DNA from: Crocodylus rhombifer
Lineage: Eukaryota > Chordata > Crocodylia > Crocodylidae
NCBI GenBank assembly: GCA_038503035.1
Contig: JAVSML010025214.1
Coordinates: forward strand, 114,451-178,450
DNA length: 64,000 nucleotides
Direction: 5' to 3'
Position numbers and translations under genes: made by a program. Under the pieces are notes generated by a model, which made no database searches, was not told where the DNA came from, and saw only the letters and a list, made by a program, of their open reading frames with translations. This document shows, in pieces, positions 32,428 through 41,577 of this stretch. Position 1 is the first letter of the stretch. Each line of letters begins with the position of its first letter.

Positions 32428-33626
32428 ATAATAATATTTTAAATACATTTTTGCAGTTACTTCACATTTCCAAGCTATGGGACAGATCCTGAAGTGGTTT
32501 AAATTGCAATATCTTTATCCTCAACTATTTGTATGCACAAAACCAACACATACTATTTTACGTCTTATACATTAATCCAAAAGGAGCCCTGTATGCTCTT
32601 TTTCTAATAGCATACATGAAAGGAACATCTCACCTCATAGACTGTGTTTTTCTTAAAAAATCAGACAGTCTTCATTACAATGGGGTTTTGATCTGAAAGA
32701 ACCTGTACACTGTAAACCTTACAGGAAGGACAGCTGAAATTTTCCACAAATGTCTCTGTCTTTGAAAAATTTTAAAGTAAAAAGAAGAAGAATCCGTTTT
32801 GAAGTTTACAAAGGACAGGACAGATAATTAGCTGGTATAAATCACCAATACATTTACTGAAGTTATGCCATTTGGCACTAAGTGGGGTGTAGCTCAATGC
32901 TGTCAGTCACAGATAGACCACAGCATTAATTAAGAATATGAAAGTCTTACATATTGCAATCCAGACTCTCATGACTGCTTTACTACAAGTTTCCATTTTT
33001 GTAACCCTCTTCTCCTTCGAATTCCAAGGAGTTACAGTAACACCAAGCTAAATTAACATAATATTTAATTGGGCTTGACGGTAACATACATTAAAAAGAT
33101 CAGTGATTGAATGTAGTTCTAGAGTGTTACATGGGCAGTAAAAAGAATGACAGAATGAGTGAGACCAAAGCAGTTTGGGGCAAGGTAACAGTTACAAAAT
33201 AGCTAATCACAGTTGGTTGAAAACTCAATTGTCTTTGATAGCCTGTAAACACTAAAAGTCATGATTTCCCTGTAAATCATCGGACCCCTTCATTATTGGA
33301 ATTGCTTATTTAATCCCCCTCACTTCTGGAAGTAAATGCTGTTTTATTAGTCAGATCATGCACGTTGGGGGGGGGTATTCCTTTTTAGCACTTACCAATT
33401 AATGTTGTGCATCAACCACCTGGCATTTGTAACAGCTGCCGAGCTAAAAAAATATCCAAATTGCAAGAACTGTCATACTCTTTCTAGGAATATGAGCCAG
33501 TGAAGTTATTACTATACAGTACATAATGAGCTAGTGTTGCCTAGAAAGAACAAGTTTATACATAGGCTTTCCACAAAAGTCCAGTTTAATGAGGGTCAAA
33601 GTACTATTGTAGCTATGATGGTCCAG
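32428..33626. other. No recognisable gene or repeat
   Basis: AT-rich sequence without a supported ORF or repeat. Confidence 0.5.
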
Positions 33627-34225
33627 AAAATGTTTGAGGCAAAGGTTTTTTGTGATATCTTTTATTGGACCAAGTGGGTGCATCTATATCAAGTGGGGAC
33701 ATTTACTGCTCAATTAGCTAATTAACTGTGAAGTAAATGTTGGGCATCTACATGTGAACCCTATTAAGCTGAGTACATTAATTAACTTCACAACAGCATA
33801 GCGTACTATCTTGCTGTTGTGTAAGAAACTGTAGCAGTGCACGTGTAGATGCTGCCGCAGGTGAGTGGGCCATGAGGGTGCTTCAGTGTGGGAGCTGCCT
33901 GTTGGCTAGCCCAAAGCTAAAGCACCCTCATGCCCCAGCCAGCCTCTTCTCAGCACACTGAGCTTGCGCAGGGGGGATGGACAACAGCAGTCCCAGACTT
34001 GCAGGCTGACCACTTGCCAACCAGGTTTGGTCTCTCGTGGCTCAACTTGTGCTCCTAGGCACATGTACAGATGTGGTACCCACAAGCAATAAAATCCAGA
34101 GCAATAAGCTTTGCAGTTTATTCATGCACAGTAATAGCTTGTGTATACGAACCCACTGTGTAGCTGGGAGAGATATTGACAACTTTTGGGCATCAAGTTC
34201 CCTTCTTCATGCCTGACTAGTTTAA
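33627..34225 (+). repeat. Old amniote repeat interrupted by a MITE
   Basis: 'tgtgatatcttttattggacca' (about 33647) and 'gctgggagagatattgacaacttttgggca' (about 34166, in part) are consecutive parts of a repeat common in reptile genomes ('gatatcttttattggaccaact..agttgggagag..gcttttgggc'). The intervening 33677-34158 is a later MITE insertion. Confidence 0.55.
33677..34158. mobile_element. MITE-like element, 'catctacacatg' family
   Basis: It begins 'gggtgcatctatatcaag' and ends 'gtgtatacgaaccc', which are imperfect inverted repeats. The interior has 'gggtgcttcagtgtgggagc' and 'caccctcatgccccagccag', shared with 1384-1828. The flanks show no duplication longer than about 3 bp. Confidence 0.6.
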
Positions 34226-35668
34226 TCACACTTTTATAGGATATGCCTGTTTTGCTCTGTCATGGGTTTAGTTCTGCTTAACTGGAGTTTTTACTGAGAA
34301 GAGAGGCCAAGTGTGCCCCATGCATCTCATAAAATATTTCATGTGTCAGTGTTCATTTCTTAGTCTAAAATGTTTCATTATTTCATAAAGTTTATGGATG
34401 CATCCACAAAAAGAGAGAGGTTCTACTATCTGGTCAAAAAGAGTCTATGTGTTTTAACAACTCTGTTTCCATGGAGATTTATAATTGCTATCCACAACCA
34501 AATTATATATTTTCATTTCCCCCACTGAGTTCAGATGCCTTGTGTTTCACTTTGTTTTGTTTTGTTTGGCTTTCCTTTTCTTCCTCAGACTGCAAGAACA
34601 TGCAAGTAGTAAGGCTGGCATGTCACTGTAGAGCATTTCATCTTAATTCAAAAAAAGGTTGACATACAGTCCAAGTAAATTTGCATTAACTGGAAGAGTG
34701 CTAATGAGCACAAATAGCAAATGGATGAGTTGTTAGTGAAAAGGAATAAAAAATATTCCACAAATTCCTATGAAATTTTGCTTGCAAGAATGTCAGCACT
34801 GTGGAATGATTAAGATGTTTATCCATAATATAGTTACATTCCATTAATTCCACTAGATTACATTTTGCTAAAAGCAACAAGAATTTTTGTCACTGTTTCC
34901 AGTGCTTCCATGCTGCTTCCCACAGCCCAGTAATAAGGGGATGTAAGTTTCTTCATGTATCCAATTAATACATATTTGTATGTGTTTATACAGCATAAGC
35001 AGGTGACATTGAGGAGAAGTAGGGACCTATACTACCAAGGGCTTCAATTTGTCACTTTCTCAGGAGGCATTGTAAAGTATAAAGAATACAGAACAGATTA
35101 AAAGGATTTAAATCTCAGCCTACATGTACTGCTGAATTTTCCTCAATTTCCTAGAGAAGTGGAAGTGCCAGAAAACCTTTTAATTGGACATTTCAGTAAT
35201 AAGACCTCGCTATCACAGGTTCTATGTTGTTATTACAGAACTATCATGGAATAAAAATGCCGTATATACAAACTAAGCTTTCATTATTTCCTCTGCTCCC
35301 TAAGTATACATCTTTGTCTCTCTATATGATAGTACGCTATGCTGTTATGAAGTTAATTAACGCACTTATCTAAGGTGTCAGTGATGGCTGTCTTCCTAAT
35401 ATCATCAGCCTCCTGTAAATCACATGATGTACCAGTGATTGTCCTCCCATTCCAACAGGCAAGTTTGAAAATGGTTAAGTCAATAACTCAATCAATCCTG
35501 GAAATGAAAAAGGAGTCAAAAATATTTATCCTACCTTGGCTGGTCAATCAGACTGATGCTGGACTCCCAGTGTCCAGCTCCATACTAATGTGTCTGTACC
35601 TAAGCAGAAAGAAATAAGGACTCACATTCAGGTATGGTCATAATATTGTTGTAACTTTGATGATGCAG
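34226..35668. other. No recognisable gene or repeat
   Basis: AT-rich sequence. It has a small (TTTTG)n tract at about 34550-34570. Confidence 0.5.
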
Positions 35669-35765
35669 GTAATACATGACAGCAAGGTTTCTTTGGTGAT
35701 AACTTCTAATGGACCAACTACAAACTTAAGAAAGATTTTGAATGGGCTTAGGGGCACAAAGTCCA
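35669..35765 (+). repeat. Old amniote repeat ('tggaccaac' class)
   Basis: 'ggtgataacttctaatggaccaac' (about 35694-35718, in part) and 'gggcttaggggcacaaagtcc' match the class described at 33627-34225. Confidence 0.5.
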
Positions 35766-35814
35766 AAGCAGAAGAAAATAAAGCCTAAGTTAAATATCTA
35801 GCTCTAGAAGAAGA

Positions 35815-36308
35815 TAGGAGGTGCATCCACACATGCAATTAATGCAGAACAATAAACTCTGGTGCTTATTGTGCCAGCGTTTATTGCTCCAGGGCATGCC
35901 ATTTGCATGTGGGCCCAGGACTGCAGCATATTGAATTGGGTTGGAACATCCCCGGATGGTGGTAGACCTAGGGGGTCAGCCTGCCAGCCTGGGGCCGCTC
36001 TGAACTGGCTCAAGGTGCTACAGAGAGGCTTGGTAGGGCACAGGGGTACTCTAGTGCAGGGCTAGCCAGAAGACAGCCCCTGCACTGAAGCACCCTTATG
36101 CCTCAGCCAGCCCTGTCACCATCTACACATGTGATACTGTGAAGTAAAGAACTACCCCACATGATAGTACATGTATTTACAAGTACTACCCTGCTGTGAA
36201 CTTTATTCATTTACTCCAGCCTAATAGCCCTGCATGTGTAGACATGACAAATTTACTGCAGAGCTAATTAATCTACTCCACAGTAAACATGTCATGTAGA
36301 CACCCCCA
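35815..36308 (-). mobile_element. MITE-like element, 'catctacacatg' family, reverse
   Basis: The left end 'aggtgcatccacacatgc' and the right end 'catgtagacacccccag' are inverted repeats. The body is the reverse orientation of 33677-34158, with 'gcactgaagcacccttatgcctcagccag' near 36079 (in part). It lies between two older repeat copies. Confidence 0.6.
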
Positions 36309-36321
36309 GGTTCTGTGTACC

Positions 36322-36430
36322 TGGTGTTCTCCCTGGTGTGAGGAAGCCTGAGGAAGCTTTTGTGCCCAAAAGCCAATCTAACATCTCTCCCAACTCTATA
36401 GGTTGTCCAACAAAAAATATTACCAAACAA
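36322..36430 (-). repeat. Old amniote repeat ('tggaccaac' class), reverse
   Basis: 'cctgaggaagcttttgtgccc' and 'ctctcccaactctataggttg' are the reverse complement of the class at 33627-34225, so two copies in opposite orientation bracket the MITE at 35815-36308. Confidence 0.5.
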
Positions 36431-37410
36431 GCCTTCTTCTCTCACGAGGTTCAAAACACAGACACTTTCATCTGCATCATTGCTGGTGTCATTGCCCTAC
36501 TTTCAATAATCAGTTTTCAATCTAAATTGGGTATCCTCAATTTGCTATACTTTGTAATCAGCTGGTTCACTACAAGTAGGAGTATCAGATGGTCATAGTA
36601 AAATCAGATGTCTAGGAATTTCCCCTGATAAAACCCTGGGATGGGGACCTAATACCAAGGGATACATAACGGACCACATTCTATTCTACTTATTAGGCAT
36701 GTAAGTGGACACCAAAATATGATTCTACTTCACCTTGCTCAAGTCCCTGAAAAACTGTGCATGCGAAAGGCAGATGGATTGTCCTCCTCCTTAGAATTGT
36801 TCTGTGAATCGATTTGAAGGGTGAATCAACAGTGTTACCGAAGTATGTACGCAATATAGATTTTCAGAGACTTGAGCAGGGTATTTCCTCAGGCTGGAAA
36901 TGCAATACTAAGAACTTCAACTTTTACACATTAGATGAAATTGTAGATTCATTATGTTCTCAGTAGCTTTCCCTAGAGTTTGCTTCAATCATACCTACCT
37001 TTCAGAGAGTCTTCAATGTCTGCTAACTATATTACTTCTTTTAATTTCCTTATTCATTTTCCTTTTCCTTCAAGAATATGGAAACCAATGTAGCTAATAA
37101 ACTGTAAATTATGCATTTGAATCATCCCCAACATCCACGTCCGTCATCCTTCCTTAGGATTTCAATTCTGTTATTTTAGTTACACAACACCAAAATTTTT
37201 TCACTTCGGCTGAGACTTACTCTGAACAGCAGTGAATTGGGAGGCTGCACTTAAGTAAAGCTTAGCTTGCCTTCTCGTTCTATTAACATGCCAAAATTCT
37301 AAGACACTAGGGTGGGTGCAAACATTGCACGTAATGTGTTTTACAGCTGTAATGGAACAGACGTTTATGGCACATAAAGCATTTTAAAAATGGTGGATCC
37401 CACTCTAAGT
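36431..37410. other. No recognisable gene or repeat
   Basis: AT-rich sequence with no supported feature. Confidence 0.5.
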
Positions 37411-37597
37411 TTCATAGATTTCATAGACATTAGGGCTGGAAGGGACCTCGGGAGATCACCGAGTCCAGCCCCCTGCCCAAAGGGCAGGAAGTCAGCTGGG
37501 GTCATAGGATCCCAGCAAGATAAGCATCCAATTTACTCTTGAAGGTGTTCAATGTAGGTGCTTGAACCACCTCCGCTGGCAGACTGTTCCAGACCTT
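37411..37597 (-). mobile_element. CR1 3' end, minus strand
   Basis: It begins (plus strand) with the tail 'ttcatagatttcatagac', then 'ggctggaagggacctcgg' and 'gtcataggatcccagcaag', and ends in codons for the C-terminus 'VWNSLPAEVV' in reverse. It is truncated at about 37597, next to the TTAA element. Confidence 0.9.
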
Positions 37598-37600
37598 AAG

Positions 37601-37688
37601 TTAACCCTGGATGGACGTATACTAAACTAAAGCGCTTTCTGTTAGAGTGCTTTATCAAACGTCTGTTCCAGATCCCATTGAGGGTTAA
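37601..37688. mobile_element. piggyBac-like TTAA MITE, 88 bp
   Basis: TTAA at 37601-37604 and 37685-37688 bracket about 80 bp with inverted ends: TTAACCCTGGATGG on the left and TTAACCCTCAATGG on the right in reverse complement (12 of 14). TTAA duplication with CCCT next to it is the piggyBac pattern. The interior has a further 'agcgct/agtgct' symmetry. It may have inserted into the CR1 at its left edge. Confidence 0.55.
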
Positions 37689-37712
37689 TGCATGTGCATA
37701 GTTTAAAAGGGC

Positions 37713-38491
37713 ACACCGAAAAATGCAAGGTTCTCCACCTTGGGAGGAAAAACCTGCAGCATCCTTATAGGCTTAGCAGTGCTACATTGGATAGCACTAC
37801 AGAAGAAAGAGACTTGGGGGTCATCATTGACCACAAGATGAACATAAGCCTGCAATGCGATGCTATGTTTAGTAAAGTGACCAAAACGCTGGCTTGCATC
37901 CATAGATGCTTCTCGAGCAAATCCCGGGACGTCATTCTCCCTTTGTATTCAGCCTTGGTGAGGCCGCAGCTGGAGTACTGCGTCCAGTTTTGGGCTCCAC
38001 AATTCAAAAAGGATGTGGAGAAGCTTGAGAGAGTCCAGAGGAGAGCCACGCGCATGATCAGAGGTCAGGAAAACAGATCTTACAATGGTAGGCTGAGAGA
38101 CATGGGACTCCTTAGCCTGGAAAAGCGCAGGCTTAGGGGTGATCTGATGGCCACCTATAAGTTTATCAAGGGTGACCACCAGGATCTGGGGGAACGTCTG
38201 TTCACCAGAGCGCCCCAAGGGACGACGAGGTCGAAAGGTCACAAACTCCTGCAAGACCTTTTCAGGCTGGACATAGGGAAGAATTTCTTTACTGTCCGAG
38301 CCCCCAAGGTCTGGAACAGTCTGCCATCGGAGGTGGTTCAAGCACCTACATTGAACACCTTCAAGAGTAAATTGGATGCTTATTTTACTGGGATCTTATA
38401 ACCCCAGCTGACTTCCTGCCCTTTGGGCAGGTGGCTGGACTCGATGATCTCCCAAGGTCCCTTCCAGCCCTCATGTCTATGAAATCTATGA
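37713..38491 (+). mobile_element. CR1 3' part, plus strand
   Basis: 5'-truncated CR1 starting within ORF2 at 'caccgaaaaatgcaagg' and ending with the 3' UTR and tail 'tctatgaaatctatgaa' at about 38475-38491. The tail abuts the start of the larger CR1 at about 38492. Confidence 0.92.
37715..38404 (+). pseudogene. CR1 ORF2 C-terminal region, uninterrupted
   Basis: About 228 codons without a stop cover the part of ORF2 after the RT catalytic box: 'EKCKVLHLG', 'ERDLGVIIDHKMN', '[13 protein letters not shown]', 'RVQRRATRMIRG', '[13 protein letters not shown]', 'VRAPKVWNSLPSEVV' and the end 'LDAYFTGIL'. The frame extends upstream to an ATG at 37688 in unrelated sequence, but this start is accidental. 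There is no endonuclease and no RT catalytic domain, so no activity is expected. It is the least damaged CR1 tail in the window. Confidence 0.88.
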
Positions 38492-38815
38492 AAAGGAAAA
38501 AGTCTCAGAGAGGCTTAGGGAGTGGCATGAGTTGCACAGATGAAAGCCCATTGTGCCCTCACACCCCAAAGCCCTCCAGCAACCCCAAACTGCCACAGAG
38601 CCCCCTTGCCACCCCCCAGCAGCAGCCAGAGGTAAGCTGGGCTGTGGTGGGAGGGCACTAGCCCATCTCAGCTGCAGGGAGGCAGCTGATTAGGAACCAG
38701 GGAGGATGTCACCCTGCCCCGGCAACTACTTTGCCCAGCTCCCCAGGAAGCCACGCGACTGGAGCCTTGCAAACAGGCCATGCAAACACAACACAGAGTT
38801 TGTGCAGGAGAGTGA
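38492..38815 (+). promoter_or_regulatory. CR1 5' untranslated/promoter region
   Basis: GC-rich sequence between the tail of the preceding CR1 and the first recognisable ORF1 codons. In CR1 elements this part carries the internal promoter. Assignment rests on position. The exact 5' end is inferred from where the neighbour's tail stops. Confidence 0.45.
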
Positions 38816-39981
38816 GTGGGAGGGCCTGCGGCCCTGCCAGTGCACCTCTGCCCTAGGGAAGCCAGTCCCAGATGTAGCCAGCCTAGCAGCAGCATGCCAC
38901 AAATGGGCACACGCTGCACCCCAAGGGTTCCCTTAGGGCCTGCAGCCCCCCACCTTTGGCGCCTCAGAGGCCTCTACCCAGATGAAGCCCATGGTTCTGG
39001 GCTCCATGCAGAAGGAGCCTCTGGGTCTTGGCTGTGGGTGCTGCCTGTCCCCTTTTCAGGGTCTGAGGCCTGGGAACACGGCCACTTCTCTTGTGGGGTC
39101 TGCTCCCTACTGGAGTCTCTGGTGCACTAACTGAAGCCACAGTCCAGAGACTGCATGCCATCAGGGACTGTGAGCAGGAGATTGACTCCTACTGCCAGGC
39201 CCTTCTACCCCAGGAGGCAGAGGGTAGACCATGGTGTCCCTCCAGGACCAGGGAGGACTCGGGGACCTCCCATTCTGTCCAGCCAAGGGAATGGATCAAG
39301 GTGATCAAGGGCCCCAAGGCCCATCGCACCAAGGTCTCCCCAACACTGGAGCTTTGCAACAGGTATGAACCTCTTGCAGATCCAGCAGAACCTGCTGAGT
39401 TGCCAGGTCCTGCAGGCAACACAGGCTGTACTGTAGCTACCGCCCCTGCTCTCCCCAAGACAAAACACAAAGTGCTTGCCATGGGAGACTCCATCCTGAG
39501 GGGGACTGAGGGAGCAATCTACCACCCTGACCCCTTAGCCTGGGAAGTCTGCTGCTTCCCAGGAGCCCGCAATCTAGTGATTGCAGAGAAGATCCCTAAA
39601 CTCCTCCAACCCACTGACCACTATCCCATGCTCCTTATCCAAGTGGGCTCCAATGACATGGCTTTGTGCGCTTCCAGCCAGGTCATGAGGTGCTACAGGG
39701 ATTTGGGAGTGGAGCTAAAGGGTCTCAGGGTGCAGGTGGTGTTTTCTTTGATTCGCCCAGTCTCAGGCTATGGGCTGAGGAGGGAGAGGAGGATCCAGGT
39801 AGCGAACCGAAGACTGCAGCGCTGGTCTCATTGAGAAGGCTTTGGCTTCCATGCCCACAGTCAACTCTTTGGTGAGAGAGGCAATGAGCTTCTGGGAAGG
39901 GATGGCCTCCACCTCTCTCCTCTGGGGAGGAGGCTTTTCTCAGCCAGACTGGCTAACCTGCTCCACCAGGCTTTAAACTAA
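38816..39981 (+). pseudogene. CR1 ORF1 (SGNH-type esterase)
   Basis: ORF1 of CR1 encodes an RNA-binding and esterase-like protein. The C-terminal half shows the SGNH hydrolase blocks: 'VLAMGDSILRG' (block I, from 39475), 'IQVGSNDMA' (block III, about 39640-39666) and 'GRDGLHLSPLG' (block V, with Asp and His, about 39895-39927). A 'HGHFSCGVC' segment lies upstream. Lesions: a frame change near 39125, where the reading moves from the frame of 38816 to that of 39091, and an in-frame TGA at 39832-39834, after which the frame stays open to the natural TAA at 39979-39981. Confidence 0.88.
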
Positions 39982-40119
39982 GCCCGCTGGGGGACGTGGA
40001 GACTACTGCCACTGAAGGCCCACTGAGCAACCCTTGCAATATTAGTGGACCTAGGCACTTAAGGGAGCCCACCCCTGCCCCAGCCCTGGATCAATCTGTG
40101 GGCAAGGCAAGGGCCCTCT

Positions 40120-41577
40120 AAGAAGACACTTGCTTGCCTGTACACGAGTGCCAGGAGCTTGGGGAATAAGCAGGAGGAACTTGTCCTCCTGCTTAACACA
40201 AATAATCATGATATCATAGGGATAACAGAGATCTGGTGGGATGTCATCCGTGACTGGGCCACAGATATAGATGACTATACCATATACAGGAGAGATCGAG
40301 TAGACAAAAGGGGCGGGGGTGTAGCTGTCTATGCCAAGGTGAGCTATGCATGTCTGCAAGCCAATATTGGTGCCCAGGGTAGACAGTTGGAGACCCTCTG
40401 GCTTAAAATTCATGAGGAACACAGCACAGGGGACATAATGCTGGGAGTCTACTATAGATCTCCCACCCTAAGTCAAGAACTTGACCAGGAGTTCACCAGG
40501 GAATTGGCTGAGGCTGAATGCTTCCAGTCCATGGTTGTCATAGGAGACTTCCAATACCCAGACATCTCATGGGAAGAGTACTTGGCTAAACCTGAGCAGT
40601 CGCAAAGCTCATGCATGGATGACCTCTATATGACTCAAGAAATCTATGGGCCAATGAGAGGTAAGCACTGCTCGACCTGGTATTGGCAACCAGGGATGAC
40701 CTAATCAGTGACCTAACAATCGATGGGAAACTGGGCAACAGCAACCACGAGATGATCACCTTCACCATCCACCATAAATCTGGCAAGTCAGTCAGCAATA
40801 CAGAAGTCCTTGACTTTAGGAAAGCTGACTTTGACAAGCTCAGGAGCCTTGTCAGTGAGGCCTTAAGGGACCATGACACTAAGGGGAGAGGAGTTCAGGA
40901 AGAGTGGTTGCTCTTCAAGGGAGCAATCCTTGATGCACAAACTCAGGCTATTCCATCTCAGAGGAAAGGAAGCAAGAGGGCACAGCAGCCCCCGTAGCTC
41001 TCCAGGGACCTAGCAGACCTCCTCCATCTTAAAAAAGGAAGACCTACAAAGGTCTGGACATGCAGGGAGCAAACCAGAAAAGCCAAGGCTACAACTGAAC
41101 TCCAACTAGCTTCACGCATCAAGGACAATAAAAAGTCCTTTTTCTGATATGTGGGGAGCCAGAGGCAAAGTAAGGACAACATTGGACCCCTGCTAAACCA
41201 GATGGGGCAACTGACAACTGACGCCCAGGAAAAAGCCAACCTATTAAATGGGTACTTTGCGTCGGTCTTTCATCAGTCCCACGGGACACCCATGCACATT
41301 ATGGGACAGGGAGGCCCGGGTGAGGGAGATTCCCTGCCCTCCATCAATGCTAACCTTGTGAAGGAACACCTTGAGAGGCTGGATACCTTCAAGTCAGTTG
41401 GCCCTGACAATCTACCCCACAGGGTATTCAAGGAGCTGGCGAGCATCATAGCCCAGTCCTTGGCATGGATCATCGAGAACTCCTGGCACTCTGGTGAAGT
41501 GCCTGAAGATTGGAAGAAGGCAAATGTGGTGCCTGTCTTCAAGAAAGGGAGGAAAGTGGATCTGGCAAACTATAAAC
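40120..41577 (+). pseudogene. CR1 ORF2, endonuclease and start of RT
   Basis: The apurinic-type endonuclease domain starts 'TSARSLGNKQEEL' (about 40138), with 'IGITEIWWD' (catalytic Glu), 'RGGGVAVYAK', and 'VVIGDFQYPDISWE', where the usual Asn of GDFN reads Gln. The final S-D-H motif reads S-N-H ('GNSNHEM', about 40736-40756). A frameshift near 40690 moves the reading to a second frame, which has stops at 40995-40997 and about 41145. The linker 'KDNKKSFF' and RT beginning 'NVVPVFKKG' follow up to the insertion. Two catalytic changes and the lesions indicate a dead protein. Confidence 0.9.

Noticed and set aside
37688..38401. 237-codon ORF as a possible host gene
   Set aside because: Apart from the first nine codons it is the C-terminal part of CR1 ORF2; the ATG lies in unrelated flanking sequence.
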